A stretch of 64,000 nucleotides of DNA from Taeniopygia guttata (lineage: Eukaryota > Chordata > Aves > Passeriformes > Estrildidae), in assembly GCF_048771995.1 (NCBI RefSeq), contig NC_133050.1, forward strand, positions 7,674,501 through 7,738,500, in the 5' to 3' direction. The notes beneath the pieces are model-generated. The model searched no databases. It was not told where the DNA came from and saw only the letters and a list, made by a program, of their open reading frames with translations. Position numbers and translations under genes: made by a program. Of the stretch, positions 21,115 through 31,500 are shown one piece after another. Every line of letters starts with the position of its first letter. The first letter of the stretch is position 1.

Positions 21115-22206
21115 GACCCCACCAGGCATTTCAATCCCACCAATGGCAGCGCGGCTCTCTGCCCCCGCCTCACGCCATTGGTCAGCGCCGCCGGGGGCGT
21201 GGCCCGCGCGTTCCCACCCTCGCCCATTGAGCGCTCGGCTGTTCCGGGCAGCGGCCGCGCCCCCCCCCGCGCGGCGCACGCCGTGGGGCGGCCTTGGGGG
21301 GCTCGGGGGGATTTGGGGTCCCTCCCTGTGGGGGGATGAAGGGCTGGAGCCCCCCGTGTGTCCCCAGAGACCCCTGCTGGCTCGAGGGGTGCTGCTGGCC
21401 CTAAGCACCCCCAAAAAATCCCTGCCGCCGCCCTGGCTCTCCTGCAGGCCGGGGGTCCCCCCCATTTCCGCAGGGATGGGGCTGGGGTCTTCCAGCCGCC
21501 CCCACGCGCCCGCGAACCGCTGGGGCTGAGGGTCGGGGGTGACCCCAAACACGGGGGGCACGGCCGGACCACCCCCCACCCCCAGGACACCCCAAACCCG
21601 GCCGGAGGCAGGACCCGCACCCCATATTTTTTCGGGGGGGGGGTTTATGGGGTCCGGAATCCTTCCCCAAACCCCAAAACAAGGTGGGAGCAGCTGGGCT
21701 GTGCCCCGCCCCCGTGGGCTGAGACCCCTTGGGGGCAATTTTGGGGGGCTGAGAACCCTTTGGGGAGGCGATTTTGGGGTGCTGAGACCTCTTGGGAACC
21801 CACGCGGGAGGGGACACCAGGTGGGGGCTCAACCCTCACTGCCCCCCCCCAAAAAAAACGGGGGATTCTTCCCAAAAAAACGCTCCGTCCTCCCAAAAAT
21901 GAGAGGGGGGCTCTCCTCAAAAAACGCCCCCTCCCCCAAAAAAGCGCATCCTCACCCCAAATCCCACCGGCTCGGGGGGGTCTCTGGCTGTCGGGGGGGG
22001 TCCCCGGGAGTTCGGGGGTCCCCGGGTGTCCCCCCGCCCCAAACAATGGCCCCGCGGCGGCGCCGGGGGCGCGCAGCGCAGACAATGGGCGGGAGCGGGG
22101 GCGGGGGGGTCCGGGGCCGGGCTCGGGGGGGCTCCGGGGGACCGGGCTTTCCTCCGCCTCCTCCTCCTCTTCCTCCTCCTCCTCCTCCTCCTCCTCTCCT
22201 CCTCCT

Positions 22207-22237
<31 letters not shown>

Positions 22238-22285
22238 GGTTCGGTGCGGGGGGGACGCGCACAAAGGTGCGGCGGCGATGGTGAG
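21115..22285 (+). promoter_or_regulatory. VANGL2 CpG-island promoter and probable first exon
   Basis: CCAATGG (about 21137), CCATTGG (about 21174) and GCCCATTGAG (about 21221) are CCAAT-type boxes in both orientations, with GGGGGCGTGGCC between them, all in a CpG-rich block. A second extreme CpG block at 22020-22280 contains CCT and GCC triplet runs and ends GGCGGCGATG|GTGAGTGG, a good donor. This is the expected place for the VANGL2 promoter and leader exon, but the exact start site is unknown. Confidence 0.5.
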
Positions 22286-22679
22286 TGGGGGGCACCGGGG
22301 GGCTGGGGCCGCTGCCGGGGGGATCCCGGGATGCCGAACCGGCCCCGGGGCTGGCGGGGGAGCGGGGCCGCGCCGGGGCCGCGCCGGGCGCGCTCCCCGC
22401 GGGAAGGGCCCCGCCGGCCGCGGCTTTGCCTGGGCTGGCGGCGGCTGCGGGAGCCCCGAGCCCGGGGCTGGGCCGGGGGTCCCGGCTGGGGAGGGGGCGG
22501 TGGGACCCCCGGGAGCCCCCCGGGACCCCCCCCGGGACCTCCCCGGGGACCCCCGCGGGGACCCCGAGGGGCTGCGGGGCTCCGCTGGAGCCTCCTCGGG
22601 GCGCGGTGCGACCCCCGGGACCCCCTGAACCCCCCCCGGCGGCGGCCTCGGAGCGCTTTGTGCCCATCCCGGGGCACCT

Positions 22680-23150
22680 GCGGGGCGTCCCCGGGGTGTC
22701 CCCGGCACCCTCGGGGTGTCCCCCGTGTCCCCGGCACCTGCGGGATGTCCCCCGGTGTTCCCGGTGTCCCCATCACCCTCGGGGTGTGCCCCGGTGTCCC
22801 CAGTGTGTCCCCCCCGGTGTCCCCAGTGTGTCCCCCCCCTCACCTGCGGGGTGTCCCCGGTGTCCCCCGCGCTGTCCCAGGTGTCCCCATCCCCTCGCCG
22901 GTGTCCGGGCGCGGCGGGGCCGTCCCGGGGGTCCCTGGGGCGGGGTGTCCCCCGTGTCCCTCTGTCCCCCGTGTCCCTCTTTCCCCTGTGTCCCCCGTGT
23001 CCCTCTGTCCCCCGTGTCCCCCTGTGTCCCCCGTGTCCCTCTGTCCCCCGTGTCCCTCTCTCCCCCGTGTCCCTCTGTCCCCCGTGTCCCCCTCTGTCCC
23101 CCGTGTCCCTCTGTCCCCCGTGTCCCCCTCTGTCCCCGCTGTCCCCCGGC
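22680..23150 (+). repeat. GTGTCCCCCGTGTCCCTCTG minisatellite, VANGL2 first intron
   Basis: Two adjoining C/T-rich arrays (22680-22900 with CGGTGTCCCCGG units; 22945-23145 with GTCCCTCTGTCCCCC units). The remainder of the intron to 24.5 kb shows no coding signal. Confidence 0.85.
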
Positions 23151-24564
23151 CCTGCCCGGTGCCCGGGGGTCCCTGGCCGGGCGTGCCCGGTGCTCCCGGC
23201 TCCGGGACAGCCCCGGCCGGATCCCGAGCCGGTTCCTGGCGGAGCCGCCCTGGAGCCGCCGGGAGTTCCCGGGAGGAGCCCGGCCTGGGATGATTTTTTT
23301 TCCTTTGGGATCCTTTTTCCCCCCACCCCGCGGGCGGAGGTGAAAACGCAACAGAACAACAAAAAGAAATCAAAACACACAAAAAAAAAGGAGATTTGGG
23401 AATGATTCAGATCTCCTGGAAAAGAAGATTTTCTCCGGCTCCATCCCAGAAATCCGAGGATCTGGCCGGAGTCAGACGGGATCCCGAGGATTTTCCAGGG
23501 GCTTTGTGAAGCTGGGATGATCTAATTAATGAACAATCAACAATTAACAGGCGGCGGCCGGAGAGGGGGGACCTGGGGGCGGCCGCTTCGGGCCGAGGTC
23601 ACCCCGGAATTCCAGAGGGGCCGGGGACATCCCGGCCTCGGGAATGATCCCATGGGACCGGTCCTTGTTTTCCCGGCTCCGGCAGACAATGGGCCAGAGG
23701 AGCAGCCCCGAGGTCGCGGATCCGGCTCCATTCGGGATTTGGGATCAGTTTTCCAAGCGGAGCTTTTATGGATTTCTTGTCCGGCCGGGATGCTCGGGAA
23801 GAGGATCCTGGGAAGGGATTTGGGAATTCCCGGCTGGGAATTCCGGCAGCACCGCCCCAAATCCGAGGAGTTCCAGCCCTGCTGCCCTGCGGGATCCCTG
23901 GACGCGTTCCTCGATCCCGGCCGGATCCCGTCCCTGCCGCTTCTCCGGGATCCTGGACACGGATATTGGACTGGGGGGATCCCAAAGGATCGGGAGCTGC
24001 TGGAGAAGAGTTCTCACGGATCCAAAACCCCAATCCTGGGCGATCCGGGCGTCCCTTTGGGGCAGGAATTGGGGTTTTGGGGTTTCTCCTGGAGAAAACA
24101 TCGGAATTCCGAGCAAGGATGTGGATTTCTGGGATCGTCCTTCCCAAATCCCGTGGAGCCACCTGGAAGCAGCTTTGGGGTGTCCTTGGGATTGTTGGAA
24201 GGCATGAGGAGCTTGGATTTGGGATTTCTCCAGGGAATCCTGAACACCCCTCAGGAATTTGGGATTTCTCCAGGGAATCCTGAGCGCTCCCCAGGAATTT
24301 GGAATGAGGGAATTTAGGGATGTGGCGTGGGAATTCCAGAATCCCCAGGGTTTTTTTTTGCTGGGAATTTGGAATTCCGGGATCCTCCAGCTCTGGGATT
24401 CAGTTTTGCAGGTGCTGCAGGATTTCCAGGTTGGATCCTCATGGAAAAAGGGGCTGGGAAGGGAAGTGGGAAATTCCATGGATCGGAACGGGGCTGGAGC
24501 AGCTGGAAAAGGGAACGGAGGATCCTGAGGGACCTGGGGGGTGATCCATGAGAAAAGGGGGATC

Positions 24565-24805
24565 CAGAGGGAATTTGGGATCTGATCCCAGGGAACGGGG
24601 TCCGGACAAGAGGGATCAGCCTTGAGCTGTGCCAGGGCAGGAAATTTGGGATGGTTTTTCCATGGGAAAAGGGTTGGGAAGCAGCGGAAAAGGCCCAGGG
24701 AGGGTTGGATCCCATCCCTGGAGGGAATTCCTGGAATTCGGATGTTGATCCATCCCAGCTCGGACTCGGTGACCTCGGAGATCTTTCCCAGCCTGGACAA
24801 TCCCC
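24565..24805 (+). mobile_element. CR1 LINE 3' fragment
   Basis: Contains the CR1 3' UTR landmarks in order: GATCTGATCCCAGGGAACG, GGACAAGAGGG, TTGAGCTGTGCCAGGG, CCATCCCTGGAGG, GACTCGGTGACCTCGGAGAT. Old and diverged, without coding sequence. Confidence 0.8.
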
Positions 24806-25819
24806 GGATTCTCTCTCCCTTTGGAAGCACATCCCAGATTCCCGGCTGGATCCCGGAGTTGGAGTCTCCTGGCAAAGGAGCCTTGGGATGCTCCCACCCC
24901 ATTCCCAATCCCCCCTGATTCCCAGTTCCTCCAGGATGGAATCCCAGATCCTTCACCCACCAGATTCCCCCTCTCCAAGTGGGATTTTTCCCAGGAAATT
25001 TCATTCCCAGAACCCCGGATCAGGAAGGAGTGGATTTTCCTCTTGGAATTCTCTCTCTGGAGCCGTTGAGAAGAAGCTTTTTCTTGTGGAAACACTTGGA
25101 TTTATTTTTTTATTTTTAATTATTTTCGCTCTTTTGGGAATATTTGAATCCCAAACGTTGGATTTGAGGTTCAGGACTTTGATCCCGAGTCCCATCCCAG
25201 GAAAAATTCCAGCCTGGACTTGAAGACGTTGGGAATGGCAAAGACTCTCCAGCCCTGGGGGGATTTTTTGGGAGCTTTGATCATCCCAGGATTAAAAAAT
25301 AGGAATTTTCCTCCTCCTCTTTTGCATCCTGCTCTGGCTCCCGGCGTCTCCCAGACTCCAGGAATCCATTCCCGACTTTTCCAGGGCTGTGGAACCGGCT
25401 CTGCTGGAAAAGATTCCAAGAAAAATCCCCCTTTGTTTTTTCCTGCTGGAACGAGAGGATGAGGAGCTCCTGGATCCCGGATTCCTGCTGGGATTCCTGA
25501 ATTCCCTTTGGAAAACTGCTGGGGTGGGGATAACACCTGGCAAACCCCCTGATTCCTGGAAAATCCCGAATTTATTTTGGCTGAATCCACAAGTTGGGCC
25601 CAAGAGACCTCAGAATACCTGGAAAATCCCAGGATTCATGGAAAATCCCAAATTCACTTCAGCTGGAGACACTGGGATTTCTGGAAAACTCAGGCATTCC
25701 TGGAGAATCCCAAATTTATCCCAGCTGATCATTCAGGATGATGATTCCCAAAAATTTTAGGATGCCTGGGGTGGGGTGTCCAATCGCTTCTCCACGGTGC
25801 TCCCAAGGAATCCCCAAGC

Positions 25820-26270
25820 GCCGGGATTCGGGAATTGGCGCGTTTGGGAACTGGATTTGGGAACTGGATTTGGGAATTGGCAAGATTTGGGAATTGGATT
25901 GGGAATTGGTGGGATTTGGGAATTAGCGGGGTCCAGGAATTGGATTTGGGAATTGGATTTGGGAATTAGCAGGATTTGGGAATTTGGTGGGGTTTGGGAA
26001 CTGGCGGGATTTGGGAATTGGATTTAGGAACTGGTGGGATTGGGGAATTGGATTCAGGAATTGGATTTGGGAACTGGTTGGATTTGGGAACTGGCAGGAT
26101 TCGGGAATTGGATTTGGGAACTGGCAGGATTCAGGAATTGGATTTGGGAACTGGTTGGATTTGGGAACTGGTGGAATTCGGGAACTGGCAGGATTCGGGA
26201 ATTGGATTTGGGAACTGGCCGGATTCAGGAACTGGATTTGGGAACCTTTGGGATTGGGGAATTACGGGGG
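25820..26270 (+). repeat. GGAATTGGATTTGGGAACTGG minisatellite, VANGL2 intron
   Basis: A dense array of roughly 20-40-bp units (GGATTTGGGAACTGGCAGGATT) that stops 50 bp before the probable non-coding exon at 26321. Confidence 0.9.
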
Positions 26271-26320
26271 TCCGGGAATTTGGGAGGAGCTGCCGAATTC
26301 CCGCTGTTTGGCTCCCGCAG

Positions 26321-26457
26321 CTCCAGGGCGGCCCCCCCGTGCCGTGAGCAGCCCCCCATGCCCGGCCCGTGGCCGATGCCGGCCGCTCCAGAGGCTCCGC
26401 ACGCTCCAAAGGCCTCGGAGAGCGCCGGGACGGAGCCGCCGCCGCCGGAGCCGCCCG
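26321..26457 (+). other. VANGL2: Probable VANGL2 5' non-coding exon with a uORF
   Basis: A 137-bp GC-rich block has a strong acceptor (TTTGGCTCCCGCAG) and donor (GCCCG|GTGAGTGA) and sits among minisatellites. Joined to the next exon at 28376, it creates an upstream ORF from the ATG at 26358 (MPGPWPMPAAPEAPHAPKAS...) of about 40 codons. That ORF ends at the TGA at 28396-28398, in the same frame as the main protein. Its role as a leader exon is inferred from position and splice sites only. Confidence 0.55.
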
Positions 26458-26494
26458 GTGAGTGAGCCCGGGACGGTCCTGCCGGGGAAACTGG

Positions 26495-27548
26495 GCATAC
26501 TGGGACGTACTGGGACAGGATCCATCCATTACTGGGGATACTGGGACATGCTGGGACGAGATACATCCCATTGCTGGGGATACTGGGACAGGATACATCC
26601 CATTGCTGGGGATACTGGGACATACTGGGACAGGATCCATCCCCATCCCATTACTGGGACATACTGGGACATACTGGGACAAGATCCACCTGTTACTGGG
26701 ACATACTGGGACAGGATCCATCCATTACTGGGGATACTGGGACATACTGGGACGAGATACATCCCATCACTGGGGATACTGGGACATACTGGGACAGGAT
26801 CCACCCATTACTGGGACATACTGGGACAGGATACATCCCATTGCTGGGGGGACTGGGACATACTGGGGTGGGATCCATCCATTACTGGGGATACTGGGAC
26901 ATACTGGGAGAGGATCCACCCGTTACTGGGGTTACTGGGACATACTGGGACAGGATCCATCCATTACTGGGGATACTGGGACATACTGGGACAGGATCCA
27001 CCCATTACTGGGACATACTGGGACAGGATACATCCCATTGCTGGGGGGACTGGGACATACTGGGGTGGGATCCATCCATTACTGGGGATACTGGGACATA
27101 CTGGGAGAGGATCCACCCGTTACTGGGGTTACTGGGACATACTGGGAGAAGATCCATCCCATTACTGGGGTTACTGGGACAGGATCCAGCCCTTACTGGG
27201 GATACTGGGACAGGATCCGTCTCTTACTGGGGATAGTGGGCCGTACTGGGAAGGATCCAGCCCTTACTGGAACGGGATCCAGCCCTTACTGGGGATACTG
27301 GAACGGGATCCAGCCCTTACTGGGGATACTGGGAAGGATCCAGCCCTTACTGGGGTTACTGGAACGGGATCCAGCCCTTACTGGGGTTACTGGGACAGGA
27401 TCCACCCCTTACTGGGGTTACTGGGAAGGATCCAGCCCTTACTGGGGTTACTGGGACGGGATCCAGCCCTTACTGGGGTTACTGGAACGGGATCCAGCCC
27501 TTACTGGGGTTACTGGAACGGGATCCAGCCCTTACTGGGGTTACTGGG
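26495..27548 (+). repeat. TACTGGGGATACTGGGACA minisatellite, VANGL2 intron
   Basis: About 1.05 kb of GGATCCATCCATTACTGGGG / ATACTGGGACATACTGGGAC units in higher-order arrangement, then GGATCCAGCCCTTACTGGGG units. All three forward frames are nearly open through it. Confidence 0.95.
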
Positions 27549-27929
27549 CCATACCGGGACCCCCGGTGTCTCCGGCCCCATTCCCGTCTCCCAGACAATG
27601 GCGGGAGCGGGGAAAGGCCTCGGTTTCCATGGAGATCCGTGCGGGATCATCCGGAATTCCGGACAAAGGAATTGTTTTCGCCTCCTTGACCCCTTCTCCC
27701 CCTTTCCCGGGGCCTTGGGAAAGGGGCCCGAGGCTTTTTTGGGGTCGATTTGGTGGGAATGGGATTTCCATGGGAACCCGGGAAGCTGGGACGGCTCCCA
27801 GGGGCAGCTGGGGCCTCCCGAACTGCGGGACTGGGGCGCCGGATTCCCCCAAAACCCTCGGGAAAAGGCGGCAGGGTTTGGCAGGATCACCCCGGCGGAA
27901 TTCCCAGATTCCCAAGGGTGGGGGCGGAC

Positions 27930-28095
27930 ACAGCCCCAGATCCCAAATTCCCTCCTCCTCCCGACCCCAAATCCCCTTTCCCTGCCCCAGATCCCAAATT
28001 CCCTCTCCCTCCCGACCCCAAATCCCCTTTCCCTGCCCCAGATCCCAAATTCCCTCCTCCTCCCGACCCCAAATCCCCTTTCCCAACCCCATTTC
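27930..28095 (+). repeat. 46-bp C-rich minisatellite, VANGL2 intron
   Basis: About three and a half copies of a unit containing CAGATCCCAAATTCCCTCC and CGACCCCAAATCCCCTTTCC. Confidence 0.85.
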
Positions 28096-28144
28096 CCACC
28101 AGGCAATGGGATGCAGGGTCGGGATGGGCTCTGGGACCTTTCCC

Positions 28145-28345
28145 CCCTTACTGGACCATACTGGGCCATGCTGGGCTGTACTGGTTGTACTGGACCATAC
28201 TGGACCATACTGGGCCATACTGGGCCATGCTGGGCTGTACTGGTTGTACTGGACCATACTGGGCCGTATGGGCCATACTGGGCCGTATGGGCCATACTGG
28301 GCCATACTGGGCCATACTGGACCATACTGGGCCATACTGGGCCGG
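28145..28345 (+). repeat. GGCCATACTGGACCATACTG minisatellite, VANGL2 intron
   Basis: Short 10-bp-based units (CCATACTGGG) repeat about 18 times, ending just before the exon acceptor at 28374-28375. Confidence 0.92.
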
Positions 28346-28422
28346 CCCCAGTGACGTCCCCGCGTGTCCCCGCAGGCGGGCGCGTCCTTTTCTCCTGAGC
28401 GAGGCCACCCCAAGGTGACAAA

Positions 28423-28566
28423 ATTGAGCCCCTCAAGGTCACGGTCGACTTCCTGAAGGCGCCCCTGGGCCTGAAGAAGCCCCCGCTGAAGGAGGCCCTG
28501 GCCGCTCTCCCGGGAAAACCCAAATCCCACGTCCTGGAGCGGCACAAAGCCCGGCGCTCCGACGCC
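28423..28566 (+). other. VANGL2: Candidate VANGL2 N-terminal extension (near-cognate start)
   Basis: In the exon 28376-28637 the frame of the VANGL2 ATG is open from the TGA at 28396-28398 onward. An ATT at 28423 lies in strong context (GACAAAATTG, A at -3 and G at +4), exactly 48 codons before the ATG. The codons read as ordinary protein (IEPLKVTVDFLKAPLG..., ...SHVLERHKARRSDA), with Lys/Leu-rich amphipathic character. I recall a report of a longer vertebrate Vangl2 made from a near-cognate AUA with an extension of about this length. Here AUU would replace AUA. Translation is inferred, not shown. Confidence 0.6.
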
Positions 28567-31500
28567 ATGGACAACGAGTCGCAGTATTCCGGATATTCCT
28601 ACAAATCCGGCCATTCCCGCAGCTCCCGCAAGCACAGGTGGGGCACCCGCGCTCCCCGTCCCACATTCCGTGGGCGCCCCCATCCCGGTGTGTGTCCCAA
28701 CCCTGCTTTGCCCCTTTTCCCCCCATTTCCCCTTTTCCCAGGGATCGGCGGGAGCGGCACCGCTCCAAGAGCCGGGATGGGACACGTGGGGACAAATCGG
28801 TGACGATCCAAGCGCCGGGAGAGCCTTTGCTGGACAACGAATCCACGCGGGGGGACGAGAGGGTGAGCGGGGAAAGGGCTGGAACCCCGAGGGGGGATCC
28901 CGGCGGGCCCCGGGAGCTTCCCGGCGGAATTTCCCGGCGGAGCGGTCCGGCCGGTCGGGCCGGTCCCGGGAAAGGAGAAAATGAGAAAATGAAAGGAGAC
29001 ACGGCGGCGGCTCCGGCGGCGCCTCGGGAAAAGCCAGGGCTGGAAAACGCCCCCGGGATCCGATCCCGACGGAGCCAAACCTCGAGGATTTGCCCCAAAT
29101 TCCCACCCGGATGGAACAGGGCAGGCTGCCCCGCCCCCGGTGCCCCTCGTTCCCAAATTTTGGAATTCCTCCGGGCTCCGCGGAGCCCGATCCCGGCCTT
29201 TCATCCTCTCCCAGTCCGCCCACGCCGGCGGCTCCGGCGCTTTTCATGTTCCCTCTCCGGCGGCTTTTCCTGGGAATGGGCTCCCGAAGCCGCCCTTCCC
29301 GTCCCGCTGGAAAGCCCCGGGCTCCGCTTTGCCCTTTGGAATGAAATTCGTGGAGCCGTGGAATCGGCTGGAAGGGGCCTTGAGGATCATCCCATGGCAG
29401 GGACGCCTCCCGCTATCCCAGGGTGCCCCGAGCTGGGACTGGGCGCTTCCAGGGGTGGGGGATCCATGGAAAAACCTGTGCCAGGCACCCTCACAGGTGC
29501 CAGTTTTCCGGCAGAAACTTGTGGGGAAAGATCTGAAATGGGAAAAAAACCCAAATTCCGGGAACGTCCAAGTGCCCGAAAGCAGAGTGAGGGAAAGACA
29601 CCCACGGGGTGTGGGAAGGAATCCAGCTGGGAAGGAATCCAGGATTTTTGGCACCTCTCTGGCTGGGAGAGTGGGTTCTGGAGCAGGGAAGGGCCTGTCC
29701 GGAGCCATTCCCGACAATTCCCAACAATTCCCAACCATTCCCAGCCCTGCCGGCACGGGCAGCGGTGCGGGGGCGTGCCGGGCATGTTCCTTCTGGCCCT
29801 GCCAGCCGGGGGGGTTTGCCAGGAAATCCGGGAGCTGCCCGATCCCAAAGCTGCTCCTGCCGGGAGCTTCCCGATCCCAAAGCTGCTCCTGCTGGAGCCG
29901 GAGCTTTCCCAGAGGGAACATTCCCGGCGGAATCGCTGCTCTCCCAGTCCCGGGCTGAGGTTCTGCCGCCCCGAGGAAGGCGATGGCTCCGGGATGCGCT
30001 CCCGGCGTGGAGGTGGGATGGGGGTTTGGGAATGTTCCTCTGGGACTGGAGGAATTTGGGGCTACCCCTGGGAATGTGCCCTGGGCCCTCCCCAGGGTGA
30101 CAATTCCTGGTTTGGAACTGTGGTGGATGGGAGGTCCTGGAGGTGAGGACAGGTGGGACACGGAGCCACCCCCGGAAATGTCCCCTGCCCCCTCCCCAGG
30201 GTGACAATGGGGACACTCTTGGCTTGGAGGTGCAAAGCATGGGAGGTCCTGGAGGTGAGGTGGCCACCTGGGACAGGTGGGACACGGAGCCACCCCCGGA
30301 AATGTCCCCTGTGCCCTCCCCAGGACGACAACTGGGGCGAGACCACCACGGTGGTGACGGGGACGTCGGAGCACAGCATCTCCCACGATGACCTCACGCG
30401 CATCACCAAGGACATGGAGGACAGCGCCCACCTGGACTGCTCCCGCCACCTGGGCGTGGCCCTGGGCGTGGCCCTGGCGCTCCTGGCCTTCCTCACGCCC
30501 TTGGCCTTCCTCCTCCTCCCGCAGCTGCTGTGGCGGGAGGAGCTGGAGCCCTGTGGGACGCCCTGCGAGGGGCTCTTCATCTCGGTGGCCTTCAAACTCC
30601 TCATCCTCCTGCTGGGCAGCTGGGCCTTGTTCTTCCGCCGCCCCAAAGCCTTCTTCCCGCGCGTCTTCGTGTTCCGCGCCCTGCTGATGGTGCTGGTTTT
30701 CCTGCTGGTCGTGTCCTACTGGCTCTTCTACGGCGTGCGGATCTTGGACTCGCGGGACCGCAACTACCGCGGCGTGGTGCAGTTCGCCGTCTCCTTGGTG
30801 GACGCTCTGCTCTTCGTCCACTACCTGGCCGTGGTGCTGCTGGAGCTGCGGCAGCTCCAGCCCCAGTTCACGCTCAAGGCCGTGCGCTCGGCCGACGGCG
30901 CCAGCCGCTTCTACAACGTCGGCCACCTCAGGTGGGGACGGCCGCGGTGGCCGGGCGGGCGTTCCCGTGGTGGGAATGGGGGTTTGTTTTTGTGGAAAAG
31001 GTGGTGAGAGGCAGCGTGGAGAAGTTGGGAGGGAGCTGGAAGGGATCAGCCTTGAGGAAAGGGGATCTGACGGGGTTTTGGGTTCCTCCGAGGGGGGTTT
31101 GATCACAGGGAATGGGGTCAGGACAAGAGGGAACGGCCTCGAGCTGTGCCAGGGTGGGAAATTTGGGAAAATCCCTCCTGGAAAGGGCAGCCAGGCCTTG
31201 GAAGGGGCTGACCAGGGAGGTTTGGAGTGGCCATCCCTGGAGGTGTCCAAGGAATTCCTGGAGAGTCCTCGGGATGACCAAGTGGGACTCGGCCACCGCT
31301 CAGATCCTGGAGCTCTTTTCTCTGGGAATTGATGGAATCATGGAACGGTTTGGGTTGGAAGGACCTTAAAGATCCATGGGCAGGGACACCTCCCACCATC
31401 CCAGGTGGCTCCAACCCGACCTTGGGCACTTCCAGGAATGGGGCAGCCGCGTTTTTCCCCGGGAATTCCATTCCAGCCCCTCCTGTCCCTCACACATTCC

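Noticed and set aside
22150-22240. Glu-rich antisense protein over the CCT/GCC triplet run
   Set aside because: Triplet repeat in the CpG-island leader of VANGL2; no coding context.
25984-28398. An 804-codon plus-strand open frame
   Set aside because: It is the VANGL2 intron minisatellite (ITGDTGTYWD repeats), near-open in all three frames, with no start context or splice logic.
29244-31250. A 668-codon minus-strand open frame
   Set aside because: It is antisense to the large VANGL2 coding exon and CR1 fragments; the real gene is on the plus strand.
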